NCBI RefSeq assembly: GCF_004331455.1 | Contig: NZ_SJJR01000004.1 | Span: 351,390-415,389, forward strand | Reading direction: 5' to 3' | Source of the DNA: Micromonospora zingiberis | GTDB taxonomy: Bacteria > Actinomycetota > Actinomycetes > Mycobacteriales > Micromonosporaceae | Length of the DNA: 64,000 bases | Position numbers and translations under genes: made by a program | Shown: positions 8,388 through 16,173 of the stretch, piece after piece | How the letters are laid out: each line of letters starts with the position of its first letter | Position numbering within the stretch: the first letter of the stretch is position 1 | Notes under the pieces: model-generated | Told to the model about the DNA's origin: nothing | The model's input: only the letters and a program-made list of their open reading frames with translations | Databases searched by the model: none

Positions 8388-8722
8388 CGGTCGGCCCCCA
8401 CGAACCGCTGCCGGGGATCGCGTACCCGGTAGGTGAACTGGCCGGGCGGGCTGCCGTCGGTGAACCCCTCCAGGTGCGACAGCACGATGCGCCGACCGTC
8501 GACTCGCACCCAGTCGCTGTAGCCGACCCGCACCGGTTCGGTCTTGGTGCAGGGTTTCACCGTGGCGCCGTAGTTGGGGCACGCCACGATCTCCCGGCCC
8601 TTCGGGTCGTCGGCGACCAGTGCCGGGACGCCGGCCACCGTCACCCACTGCTGTGAGGGCTGGTTGCGGACCCGACCGTCGTGGTCGCATCTGATCACCG
8701 AGTCGCGGTGGATCCAGCGCAT
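8384..8722 (-). CDS. Small Cys/His-containing protein, candidate PAAR-like spike tip
   Basis: 112 residues placed directly after the VgrG-like spike gene (TGATG junction) and before gp25, the slot where a PAAR or other tip protein is expected. The sequence is beta-rich with WIHRDSVIRCDHDGRV at the start, a central CPNYGATVKPC and a repeated beta pattern (QWVTVAGVPALVA, DWVRVDGRRIVLSHLEG, DGSPPGQFTYRV). Cys12, His14 and the C-x(8)-C pair could bind a metal as in PAAR tips, but the classical PAAR repeats are not obvious, so position carries much of the argument. Alternative: another small baseplate factor. Confidence 0.55.
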   Translation of the reverse strand: MRWIHRDSVIRCDHDGRVRNQPSQQWVTVAGVPALVADDPKGREIVACPNYGATVKPCTKTEPVRVGYSDWVRVDGRRIVLSHLEGFTDGSPPGQFTYRVRDPRQRFVGADR

Positions 8723-10317
8723 CAGCCGCCTCCTTCGTGGTGCGCGCGGGCGAGCGTGCGAGCCTGCTCGGCGGCGGTGTCCGGGTCCTCGACCGTCTCG
8801 GCGTGCAGGAAGTCGACGCTGCGGGCCCGCACGACCATCGCCCGGCCCGGAGCGGAGAGCACCAGGTCGGTGGCGGCGTGCAGGGTGGCCAACTGCGGGG
8901 TCAGCTCCAGCCAGCTGCCGGCGTCGGTGCTCAACCGCAGGCTGCGCGCCACGTCGTCGATGACCACCTGCTGCCCGCCGGCGGTCCGCAGCGACCAGCG
9001 CCGGGCCCGCCCGTCGTCGATTCCGGCGTCGTACGGCTCGACCGCGCCGAAGAGCGACCCGAGTACGACGCCGGAGGCGGGTTCACCGCCGGGCAGCGCC
9101 ACCAGCACGCTGTCCTGCGGATCGGGCAGCGCCACCAGGCCCTTGCCCCGGCCGGCTCCCGGGCAGAGCACCCCGAGCCAGCCGGCGTCGGCACCGCCGT
9201 AGGCGGGCAACTCCACCCGCACCCGACCCAGCCCGTCGGGGTCCGCCACGTCGGTGACGGTGCCGAGAGTGATCACTGCCGGTGCGGGTGGCCCGGTCGG
9301 GGGAGCCGGCGGCGGGACGGTGGAGAAGCGGGTCAGATGCCCGTTGGCGTCGAGGGTGTGCACCACCTCGGTGAGCACGTACGTGCCCGCCACCGCCTCG
9401 GCCACTCCGGTCAGGCGGACCCGGCGTCCGGGCCGCAGCGCCGGATCACCTTCGGCCGTACCTTCGGCGGTGACCAGGGCGGCGGCCCGGACGTCCAGGC
9501 GGGCCTGGGCGAGCGCGGCCAGCTCGTCGTCGCTGCGGCCCGGCTGGTCGAGCGCGGTGCGGGTGCCGTCCGCGCCGACGTCGGCCGGATCCGGTTCCAC
9601 CGCCGTACGCCGCCCGCAGCGGGGCGTCGCGGCGCTCTGCGCGATCGGTTCGGCGCGCTGCGGGTGCCAGCCCAACGCGCTGCTCTCGCCGGCGGCGGCG
9701 TCGGCGTTGACCGACAGCCGCAGGTCGTGCACGTCGTGGCCGAGTTCGAGGGGGATCGGCTCGCCGTGCCCGTGCAGGGTCACCAGGCGCAGCACGTCGC
9801 CGTGGACGGCCAGGTGCAGCCCGGCCCGGCCGGTCACCGCCAGCAACAGGTCGAGATCGCTGGGACGATGGTGGGCCAACCGGTCCAGCCGTGGCCCGTC
9901 GGTCTCCGCGTCGACCCTGAGCCCGAGGTCGGCGCAGAGTTCACCGGCCAGTTCGGCGGCGGTGACCGACTCGAAGACCCGCAGCCGTTGCCGCTTCCGC
10001 AGCCGGTGCAGGGCGTCGTAGGCCCGGACCCTCAGCGTGGCGGCGCCGTCGGCGGCGTACTCGACCTCGACGGCGGTGACCTCACCGCTGAACAGCGTCT
10101 CCGGCTGACCGTCGAGGCGGACGTCGAGGCTCGCGCCGAGCCGCACCGGTCCGGTCAGGGCCGCCGTGCCGGGGCCGGCGGCCAGCACCGCCTCGCACTG
10201 GGTCGGGCGGTTCAGTCGGGCGGCCACCCGCACCGCGCGCACCTGACCGGTCAGCGCGTCGGGCAGCGCGACGCCGTCGAGCAGCACGATCAGCGCCCGG
10301 GGCGCGGCCCCGGTCAT
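8722..10317 (-). CDS. VgrG-like spike protein (Cis8-like)
   Basis: 531 residues. The N-terminal half matches the phage late control D/VgrG fold (VRLGASLDVRLDGQPETLFSGE, VRAYDALHRLRKRQRLRVF, LAHHRPSDLDLLLAVTGRAG). Around residue 350 begins the gp5-type OB-fold with the hallmark VTDVADPDGLGRVRVELPAY, then CPGAGRGKGLVALPDPQDS and ASGVVLGSLFG. The end has a beta-helical look and an Ala/Glu/His-rich tail (TAAEQARTLARAHHEGGG). It would form the trimeric needle of the injection system. ATG at 10317 overlaps the LysM gene stop (ATGA). A much longer frame upstream is only a shadow of neighbouring genes. Confidence 0.9.
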   Translation of the reverse strand: MTGAAPRALIVLLDGVALPDALTGQVRAVRVAARLNRPTQCEAVLAAGPGTAALTGPVRLGASLDVRLDGQPETLFSGEVTAVEVEYAADGAATLRVRAYDALHRLRKRQRLRVFESVTAAELAGELCADLGLRVDAETDGPRLDRLAHHRPSDLDLLLAVTGRAGLHLAVHGDVLRLVTLHGHGEPIPLELGHDVHDLRLSVNADAAAGESSALGWHPQRAEPIAQSAATPRCGRRTAVEPDPADVGADGTRTALDQPGRSDDELAALAQARLDVRAAALVTAEGTAEGDPALRPGRRVRLTGVAEAVAGTYVLTEVVHTLDANGHLTRFSTVPPPAPPTGPPAPAVITLGTVTDVADPDGLGRVRVELPAYGGADAGWLGVLCPGAGRGKGLVALPDPQDSVLVALPGGEPASGVVLGSLFGAVEPYDAGIDDGRARRWSLRTAGGQQVVIDDVARSLRLSTDAGSWLELTPQLATLHAATDLVLSAPGRAMVVRARSVDFLHAETVEDPDTAAEQARTLARAHHEGGG

Positions 10318-11048
10318 GGCGTACTCCCGGCGGTCGCGGGCAGTGGTGGCACGGCCAGCGGGGTGCCGGCGGGCACCGCGAGCGGATCGGTGATCCGGTT
10401 GTGCTCGGCGAGCAGCCGCCAGCGCAGCGGTGAGCCGAGTGCGTCGTGGGCGAGCAGGTCGAAACGTACGCCGGAGGAGTCGGCGGCACCGCTGCCGTCG
10501 CCGGCGGCGACCACGGCCGCGCCCGGCGCGACGGCCGGTGTCTGTGCGGCGGCCAGTTCCTCGGCGAACCCCTCCCGGGCCTGGTCGGCGTCCTCCGTGA
10601 CCCGGACCAGCTTCAGCCGCAGCCAGGAGCGGCGCGGTGAACCGGTGGCGGTGAACGCGTCGAACCGTTCCGCCACGGCGACGATCACCCCGGGCACGTT
10701 CCAGGTCTTGCCCCAGACCAGCCGGACCAGCGGCGGCCGGACCCAGCCGTGTTCCACCGCCGAGTTCTCCGCGAGCAGCCACAACGGCCGGGTGAGTTCC
10801 CGTACGTCGGCCGGCCGGACCTGGCCCTCGGCGAAGTCGGTGTCGAAGAGCAGGTCGAGGACGAGTTCGGTGCGTCCGCCACCGGTGAACACCAACGGGT
10901 CGTCGGCCCGGCCGGCGCCGGTGAGCTGGGTGCTGGCGCTGCCCCGGTGACGCACCCCGGCGAGCCGGGTCACCTGGACGCTCTCCGGGTTGAGCAGGCA
11001 GTCGATCCGCTCGCCGGTGGCGTCGATGAGGAAGGCCACCCGTTCCAT
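10314..11048 (-). CDS. CIS tube-initiator protein with LysM domain (Cis7-like)
   Basis: 244 residues. The N-terminus is the injection-system tube-protein domain seen in Afp7/gp53-type factors: RIDCLLNPESVQVTRLAGV, DDPLVFTGGGRTELVLDLLFDT, then WGKTWNVPGVIVAVAERFDAF. A Gly/Ala linker leads to a C-terminal LysM-like segment ([38 protein letters not shown]). The family joins the spike to the tube inside the baseplate; LysM here is structural and does not imply secretion, and no signal peptide is present. The start overlaps the stop of the proline-rich gene (TGATG). Confidence 0.88.
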   Translation of the reverse strand: MERVAFLIDATGERIDCLLNPESVQVTRLAGVRHRGSASTQLTGAGRADDPLVFTGGGRTELVLDLLFDTDFAEGQVRPADVRELTRPLWLLAENSAVEHGWVRPPLVRLVWGKTWNVPGVIVAVAERFDAFTATGSPRRSWLRLKLVRVTEDADQAREGFAEELAAAQTPAVAPGAAVVAAGDGSGAADSSGVRFDLLAHDALGSPLRWRLLAEHNRITDPLAVPAGTPLAVPPLPATAGSTP

Positions 11049-12724
11049 CAGTCACCCGCCTGTTCCCGGTCGAGCCGACGCCGGTGCTCCGCGTCGTCGC
11101 CGGTCGACTCGGCCACCGACCACAGGGGACGGTCGTCGGGCAGCCTCGGCCACGGGTCGTCGTCCCGCGACCGGCGAGCCGACCGACCCGGCAGGTCGAG
11201 GTCCGGCCACGGCGTGCCACCACGGGACATCCGCCCGACCTCAGCCGGCACCCCACCCCCGGACATCCCGCCGACCCCGGCCGGCATCCCACCCCCGGAC
11301 ATCCCCCCGACCCCGGCCGGTAGGCCAGCAATGGGCATGTCCCCGACGCTGGCCGGCGCGCCACCGCCGGGCATTCGCCCGACACCAGCCGGCACCCCAC
11401 CACCGGGCCAGAGCCCGTCCCCGGCCGAGGGCCAGCCGCCGCCCCTGCCCGGATGGGCGCCCCCAGGCTGGCGTGCGGTCGGGGTACGACCGCCGGGCTC
11501 GAACCCCGCTGGGGATCTCGACTGCTCGTGGCCGGTGACGATGCGGCTACCGGCCGTCCAGGGCCCGCGCTCCACGGCAGGCCCACGGTGGGCCGACGTC
11601 GGCCGGCCGGCCGGGTGACCCTCGGCCGTGCTGCCGGTCCCGGTCGTGCGCTGCCCCGGGCCAGGCCCGTCCGAGCCGGCAACCTGCGGGCGTGGCCCGG
11701 CCAGCCCCGGGTCCGCCACGGCCCGCAGCCGGACCCGGGCCGACAGCCGGTCCTGCTCGGCCGATCGCCGGACCCGCCGCCCCGCCGCCGCCCCGAACCG
11801 GTCCGGCAGCGAGTCTCCGTGCCAGCTGTCGACTACCCCGGCCGGCGCTCCGCCCTCGGCGTCGACCGCCGACCGTCGCGCCGTACCGTCGGTCGAAGCG
11901 TCCACCGCGCCGGCCCGCCGGCCCCGTGCAGCCGCGTCGACAGCCGGTCGGTACGCGGCGTCGCCCCGACCGGCGAACGTCGGCTCGCCGGCCCCCGCCG
12001 TGGTGCTCCCGCCGCCCCCGGGTGCCGTCGCGCCGCCGGTCGCCATCGGCGTGCCGACCCCACCTGCTGTCGTGCTGCCGAGCCCGGACCGGGTCGCACC
12101 GGCGTCCGGCGGGGCCACCGCACCGGGCGCGTGCGGGTGGACCTCCGGTACACCTTCGACACCGCTTTGCTCTGCTTCACCCCACGCAACGCCGGGTGTC
12201 CGATAACCGGACGGTGGCCGTTGCGCCGGTTGAAGCAGAGCAAAGGCGGCGGTGGGGACACTGGCGGGTGGCGGGAGCGGGTCGGTGGCGACACCGGCGG
12301 GTGGCGGGAGCGGGTCGGTGGGGACACCGGCGGGTGGCGGGAGCGGGTCGGTGGTCGCCGGGTCAGTGCGTGGATCGACGTCCCCGCCGCCGCCCGACCC
12401 GCGCCGGGGCAGCGTGCCGTCGGCGGGCGGTGGCGCGTCGATGTCGAGGTCGCGCAACAGGCCGGGGGCGTGTGCCTCGACCACCCGCAGCCAGTGTTCC
12501 GGCGGCCGGCCCGGCCGCCGTTCCGTACCGCCAGTCCCGCCGGCCAACCCGACCGCGCCGCCGGCCGGTTCGCGGCCGGCAGGTCCCCGGCTGGCCGGTT
12601 CGTGGCCGACAGGTGTACGGCCGGCCGGGGAGGTCTCCGGTACGCCGGCGAAGCGGTCGACGGTCCGTGCCGCGGATCGGAGTTGGCCGGCCAGCCAGCT
12701 AAGCGGTCGTCGGCGCGGCACCAC
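11048..12724 (-). CDS. Large low-complexity Pro/Gly/Ala-rich protein of the CIS operon
   Basis: 558 residues lying between tube and LysM genes; it overlaps the tube gene by 26 bases and starts with two tandem GTG codons. Two ends look ordered and perhaps conserved: the N-terminus (PLSWLAGQLRSAARTVDRF, WLRVVEAHAPGLLRDLDID) and the C-terminus (WPDLDLPGRS, PWPRLPDDRPLW). The middle is disordered and contains 11-residue repeats (TDPLPPPAGVP, about three copies) and 12-residue repeats (SGGGMPAGVGGM, about four). A long palindrome is embedded in frame near residues 159-188. Not a recognised family; possible roles are a scaffold, a linker or cargo carrier. Length variation by slippage is likely. Confidence 0.6.
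   Translation of the reverse strand: MVPRRRPLSWLAGQLRSAARTVDRFAGVPETSPAGRTPVGHEPASRGPAGREPAGGAVGLAGGTGGTERRPGRPPEHWLRVVEAHAPGLLRDLDIDAPPPADGTLPRRGSGGGGDVDPRTDPATTDPLPPPAGVPTDPLPPPAGVATDPLPPPASVPTAAFALLQPAQRPPSGYRTPGVAWGEAEQSGVEGVPEVHPHAPGAVAPPDAGATRSGLGSTTAGGVGTPMATGGATAPGGGGSTTAGAGEPTFAGRGDAAYRPAVDAAARGRRAGAVDASTDGTARRSAVDAEGGAPAGVVDSWHGDSLPDRFGAAAGRRVRRSAEQDRLSARVRLRAVADPGLAGPRPQVAGSDGPGPGQRTTGTGSTAEGHPAGRPTSAHRGPAVERGPWTAGSRIVTGHEQSRSPAGFEPGGRTPTARQPGGAHPGRGGGWPSAGDGLWPGGGVPAGVGRMPGGGAPASVGDMPIAGLPAGVGGMSGGGMPAGVGGMSGGGVPAEVGRMSRGGTPWPDLDLPGRSARRSRDDDPWPRLPDDRPLWSVAESTGDDAEHRRRLDREQAGD
11223..11427 (-). repeat. 36-bp in-frame tandem repeats
   Basis: Degenerate repeats coding for GGG-x-PA-x-VG-x-M units (for example SGGGMPAGVGGM) in the proline-rich CIS gene. 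Near-identical adjacent copies suggest recent slippage. Confidence 0.7.
12162..12249. repeat. Palindromic element embedded in a CIS gene
   Basis: Outer arms CTTTGCTCTGCTTCA (12165-12179) and its exact inverse (12231-12245) flank an imperfect inner stem (CGCAACGCCGGGTGTCCG against CGGACGGTGGCCGTTGCG). The element is read in frame as part of the proline-rich protein, introducing Phe, Gln, Tyr and Trp unlike its surroundings. It resembles an intergenic hairpin family inserted into coding sequence. Confidence 0.7.
12253..12352 (-). repeat. 33-bp tandem repeats in the proline-rich CIS gene
   Basis: Three near-identical 33-bp units code for TDPLPPPAGVP. They directly abut the embedded palindrome on its upstream (in coding sense) side. 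Confidence 0.8.
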
Positions 12725-13178
12725 CGGCCTCCAGTTCCAGGCTTTCGTAACGCAGGGTCAGTGCCGCGATGGCGAGCTCCTGGCTGAGGGTGTTCAGGTG
12801 CGCGCCGCGCCAGTTCGTCGGCCACGCGTTGATCAGGTTCCAGCGCAGCACCTCGGCGGTGCCGGCGGCGTCGAGCAGCACCACCGAGACGTTGCGACGG
12901 TTCACCGTGCCGCGGGCGACCGCGTGTACCCAGTCCCACAACTCCCGGGACGAGGTGAGGCCGAAGTGCAGGGTGACCGGGCCGTACTCGACCTGGCCGG
13001 GGATCATCCGGATCCGGTCGTTGCCCTGCTCCCGGTAGGCGACCGCCGGGATGTTCACCTCCAGGCCGCTGACCTCGGTGAAGTGGCCGTTCGTGATGCC
13101 GTTGACCAACAGCTTGAAGTTGTACGCGCGGTACGGGTCGACCGGGGCGCCCGGCTGCGGAGTGGCCGTGGTGGGCAT
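12699..13178 (-). CDS. cis1: Contractile injection system inner tube protein (Cis1-like)
   Basis: 159 residues, the size of phage T4 gp19-type tube proteins. Key segments: DPYRAYNFKLLVNGITNGHFTEVSGLE at the start of the fold, PGQVEYGPVTLHFGLTSSREL, then RNVSVVLLDAAGTAEVLRWNL and AWPTNWRG, which are hallmarks of the phage tail tube family used in Afp, PVC and Streptomyces CIS particles. It polymerises into the tube inside the sheath. I chose ATG at 13178, with GGAGG five bases upstream, over a TTG at 13190. It lies one base after the sheath gene, the usual sheath-tube order. Confidence 0.93.
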   Translation of the reverse strand: MPTTATPQPGAPVDPYRAYNFKLLVNGITNGHFTEVSGLEVNIPAVAYREQGNDRIRMIPGQVEYGPVTLHFGLTSSRELWDWVHAVARGTVNRRNVSVVLLDAAGTAEVLRWNLINAWPTNWRGAHLNTLSQELAIAALTLRYESLELEAGGAAPTTA

Positions 13179-13179
13179 G

Positions 13180-14418
13180 TCAGCCTCCAATCGTCTCGGT
13201 CTCGGTGCCGCCGGCCCACTGGCTCAGCTTGAACACCACGAATTCCGCCGGCTTGACCACGGCGATGCCGATGTGGGCGACCACCATGCCGGCGTCGCGG
13301 ACGTCGGCCGGGTTGGTCTCCTCGTCGCACTTGACGAAGAACGCCTCCTCGGGCGTACGCCCCAGCAGTGCTCCGTCGCGCCACACCCGGGTGAGGAAGG
13401 CGCCGATGTCGCGGCGGATCGAGCGCCACAGGGTGAAGTCGTTCGGCTCGAACACCATCCAACGGGTGCCGTTGGCGATCGCCTGCTCGATGGCGATGGA
13501 GAGCCGGCGGACGTTCAGGTAACGCCACTCGCTGGCCTCGGCGGCGAGGGTACGCGCACCCCAGACCCGGATGCCCTCGCCGGGGAAGTAGCGGATGACG
13601 TTCACGCCCTTGGGGTTGAGCACGTCGTGCTCGGCCCGGGTGACCAGTTGGCCCAGGTCGACGGCGCCGCGTACCGGCTCGTTCGCCGGTGCCTTGTGCA
13701 CGCCACGCAGGGCGTCGGTGCGGGCCCAGATGCCGGCGACGTGCCCGCTCGGCGGGGTGAGCACCAGTTCGCCGGAGAGCGGGTCGCGCACCCGCAGCCA
13801 GGGATAGTAGAGCGCGCCGAAGTCGGACTGCCGGGGCCGGTGCGCCACCGGGCCACCACCAGATCCGCCCCCCGAGCCGGAGCCGGCGGCCGGGTCGGTG
13901 TCGCTCGGCTTGGCCGGGCGGGTCGAACCGGGTGTGGCGACCCGGGTCAGCGTGGAGATGTCGTCGATGTCGGGCGGCGGATCGCAGATCGCGACCATGG
14001 CGCGGGTCCGTTCGGCCAGGCTCAGCAGTGCCTCGTGGGCGACCGGGTCGTGGAATCCGGGTGCGGCCACGATGGAGATCTCGTCGACCGCCTCCAGCAG
14101 GTCCAGGCCGGCGCGCTTGCGACCGGTGCCGGTGACCGAGCCACCCTCACCGACGTTGACCACCCAACACCGGGTGCCGCCGTTGTCGAGGAAACCGAAG
14201 ACGGCCCGGGCCAGCGGGGTGCTCTCCAACTGGTCGCCGTCGGCGTACAGGCGCAGGAAGTCGGTCCAGTTGTTCACGGCGAGGGCCTCGTTGAGGTGGG
14301 CGTTGCGGTCGGGCGCGACGCCCACGAAGGCGGCGGTGCTGGTACCGGCCGGTCCGATCGGTCGGGCGGCACCGGGCACCTCCTCGACGTAGATGCCGGG
14401 CGAGAAGTAGGTGGGCAT
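13180..14418 (-). CDS. cis2: Contractile injection system sheath protein (Cis2-like)
   Basis: 412 residues. N-terminal YFSPGIYVEEVPGAARPI and TSTAAFVGVAPDR are the standard tail sheath opening; ADGDQLESTPLARAVFGFLDNGGTRCWVVNV follows. The C-terminal third is strongly conserved in character: DLGQLVTRAEHDVLNPKGVN, RTLAAEASEWRYLNVRRL, EQAIANGTRWMVFEPNDFTL, FFVKCDEETNPADVRDAGM, IGIAVVKPAEFVVFKLSQW. It contracts to drive the tube. A Gly/Ser linker (GSGSGGGSGGG) lies in the surface domain. A single sheath gene is present, as in most bacterial CIS loci of actinobacteria. Confidence 0.95.
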   Translation of the reverse strand: MPTYFSPGIYVEEVPGAARPIGPAGTSTAAFVGVAPDRNAHLNEALAVNNWTDFLRLYADGDQLESTPLARAVFGFLDNGGTRCWVVNVGEGGSVTGTGRKRAGLDLLEAVDEISIVAAPGFHDPVAHEALLSLAERTRAMVAICDPPPDIDDISTLTRVATPGSTRPAKPSDTDPAAGSGSGGGSGGGPVAHRPRQSDFGALYYPWLRVRDPLSGELVLTPPSGHVAGIWARTDALRGVHKAPANEPVRGAVDLGQLVTRAEHDVLNPKGVNVIRYFPGEGIRVWGARTLAAEASEWRYLNVRRLSIAIEQAIANGTRWMVFEPNDFTLWRSIRRDIGAFLTRVWRDGALLGRTPEEAFFVKCDEETNPADVRDAGMVVAHIGIAVVKPAEFVVFKLSQWAGGTETETIGG

Positions 14419-14445
14419 CGGTCCTCCCGAGGTCGGGTCGGCGGA

Positions 14446-15135
14446 TCAGCGGGCCGGCGGGGCGCAGACGATGACGATGTCGGGCTCGGTCGGGTCGACC
14501 TCGGCGGTGAGCACCTGCCCCCGGCCGGTGAGCCGGAGCCGGACCGGACGGGGCTGTTCGGGGTCGTGGGGCACGCCGACGATGCGGAACCGGCCGGCGG
14601 GATCGGTCCGGGTCGCGTACGGCTGACCGACGACCTCGACCCGCATCGCCGCGAGCGGCTGCTCGGCCGGGCCGACGACCCGGCCGTCGAAGGTCAGCAT
14701 GTCCAGTTGTCGCAGCCGCAGCGGATGCAGTACCGGCGCGGCCGGCTGGCTCGGCCGGGTGACCTGAACCGGCACGTCGATCAGGAGTGCGGGCCGGGGC
14801 GGGGTGCCGAAGGCCGTCCACAGTGCGGGGTCACCGGCCTCCAGCGTGAGTGTGTGACCGGTCGCTGCGGTGGCCGCGACGAGTACCCGGTCCAGCGCCG
14901 CGAGGGCGTTCGGCCCGCCCGCGGCGAGCAGGTAGCGGACGGTGAAGCGGTAGGGCTCGAACCCGCCGCTGCCCCGGGTCTGCCGGACCGGCCGTAGCTC
15001 CAGTGGCCAGAGGGTCAGGCCGGCGGGATCGGTGTCCGGTCCGGGCGGGCCGACCGGGACGGCGGCACCCGCCGCCCCGGCCAGCCACGCCGCCAGGTCG
15101 GCGGTGGCGTCCTCGATCGGACCGCGTGCGGTCAT
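14446..15135 (-). CDS. Candidate CIS cap protein with carboxypeptidase-regulatory-like domain (Cis16-like)
   Basis: 229 residues. Residues 1-125 (IEDATADLAAWLAGA, PLELRPVRQTRG, YRFTVRYLLAAGG, LDRVLVAATAATGH) resemble the Pvc16/DUF4255 cap domain, and the position directly before the sheath is the one expected for the cap. Residues 150-229 look like a carboxypeptidase regulatory-like beta sandwich (TFDGRVVGPAEQPLAAMRVEV, DPAGRFRIVGVP). Start ATG overlaps the upstream membrane gene's stop (ATGA). The cap ends sheath and tube growth; the extra beta domain is unusual and could bind another part of the particle or the membrane complex. Confidence 0.6.
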   Translation of the reverse strand: MTARGPIEDATADLAAWLAGAAGAAVPVGPPGPDTDPAGLTLWPLELRPVRQTRGSGGFEPYRFTVRYLLAAGGPNALAALDRVLVAATAATGHTLTLEAGDPALWTAFGTPPRPALLIDVPVQVTRPSQPAAPVLHPLRLRQLDMLTFDGRVVGPAEQPLAAMRVEVVGQPYATRTDPAGRFRIVGVPHDPEQPRPVRLRLTGRGQVLTAEVDPTEPDIVIVCAPPAR

Positions 15136-15740
15136 CGCGGCGGCGTCCCCTGGATCCGGTACGCGATGGCCTCGTTCCACACGTGCGGGTAGACGCCGAT
15201 CTCGAAGTACCGGGTGAAGCGGTTGATCGGCGCACCCGTGTGGTCGTGGTAGAGCAGCCACACCGGCGCGATGGTGAACAACACGTAGTTGGCCACGACC
15301 AGCGGGATGTAGAGCGGACCGAGCAGGCGGGCCTGGAAGATGTGGACGTCCTCGTGCCGCTGGATGCCGGGGCCGGAACCGGCGCAGACGGTGCCGAGCG
15401 TGGTGGCGTACCGGGGCGAGACCCCCTCCAGCACGTTGACCCGGCAACTGTGCTGGGAGGTGGCCCGATCCAGTGAGTGACCGAACAGCAGGTGTACGGC
15501 GAGGTAGACCGCGCCGACCAGGGTGTTCGGCAGACTCCAGGTGTGGTCGACCACGAACAGGAACACCCCGCGCGGGTCGGGTCCGTACGCCCCGGCGGAG
15601 GTGATCGCCCAGCCGAAGACGCCGCCGACCAGCAGGCCGAGGGCGGCGCCGACGAGCAGCCCGATGGTGCCGCCGGCGAGTTGGCCGAGCACCGCGCCGG
15701 CGGCGACGTGTACGGCGGCGCTGATGATGCCGAAGACCAT
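15132..15740 (-). CDS. Membrane protein with HExxH metallopeptidase-like motif, CIS-linked
   Basis: 202 residues. Two Gly-rich hydrophobic spans at the N-terminus (residues 3-47) could form a hairpin; a third and fourth hydrophobic stretch lie near 70-87 and 140-163. HEDVH at 129-133 followed by IFQARLLGPLYIPLVVANY and, 45 residues later, YPHVWNEAIAYR fits HExxH...E zinc peptidase-like proteins (compare HEYGHTxQSxxLGPLYLPVIG types recalled from other bacteria). It is coupled to the cap gene by ATGA. Protease activity is not shown by sequence alone. It could process the cell envelope or a partner, or be a non-enzymatic membrane part. Confidence 0.6.
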   Translation of the reverse strand: MVFGIISAAVHVAAGAVLGQLAGGTIGLLVGAALGLLVGGVFGWAITSAGAYGPDPRGVFLFVVDHTWSLPNTLVGAVYLAVHLLFGHSLDRATSQHSCRVNVLEGVSPRYATTLGTVCAGSGPGIQRHEDVHIFQARLLGPLYIPLVVANYVLFTIAPVWLLYHDHTGAPINRFTRYFEIGVYPHVWNEAIAYRIQGTPPR

Positions 15741-15753
15741 GACGCTGCTCCGT

Positions 15754-16089
15754 TCAGGCCCAGGAGCGGATGAAGCGGGGCTCGTTGCCCTGCGCCAGTT
15801 GGGTCGGCGTCGCCTGCCGGTTGCCGGGCGGCAGTTGGTTGATGCCGAGCGCGGCGGAGAAGATGACCAGTCCGTTGAAGAACGCGATGAGCCACTTCTC
15901 GGGGCCGGCGTCGGTGGCGACGGCCGCGGTGACGTACGACAGCGCGAGCGCGATGCCCAGGGCGATCCATTTGCGCGCCTTGTCGGCGCTGGGGCCGATC
16001 AGGCCGCCGATGACGTTGGTGGTGAGCAGCGTGGCGGCGCTCGCGCCGGTGAGGCTGCCCAGCGCGGCCCAGGTGAAGAGATCGTTCAT
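15754..16089 (-). CDS. Small three-span membrane protein, holin-like
   Basis: 111 residues with hydrophobic spans at about 5-30, 42-60 and 68-85, and a polar tail (NQLPPGNRQATPTQLAQGN). ATG at 16089 has AGGGAG at proper spacing. It lies 13 bases before the HExxH membrane gene, so it is probably the first or second gene of the injection-system operon. Size and topology are like holins, but no family match can be made by eye. In phage-derived loci such a protein may permeabilise the membrane; here this is only a contextual suggestion. Confidence 0.65.
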   Translation of the reverse strand: MNDLFTWAALGSLTGASAATLLTTNVIGGLIGPSADKARKWIALGIALALSYVTAAVATDAGPEKWLIAFFNGLVIFSAALGINQLPPGNRQATPTQLAQGNEPRFIRSWA

Positions 16090-16173
16090 CGCCGATCTCC
16101 CTTCGGTTCTGCGATGGTGCGGGGTGGGGAGGACGGTGTCGCCCGTCCCATTCGGACGGTGACGGCCGGCGGA

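Noticed and set aside
12253..12352. Possible CRISPR-like repeat array
   Set aside because: Repeats are directly adjacent without spacers and keep the reading frame; no cas genes are present.
13051..14997. 648-codon open frame antisense to the sheath and cap genes
   Set aside because: It mirrors strongly conserved CIS genes; its composition (Arg/Gly/Val-rich, no motifs) is that of a high-GC shadow frame.
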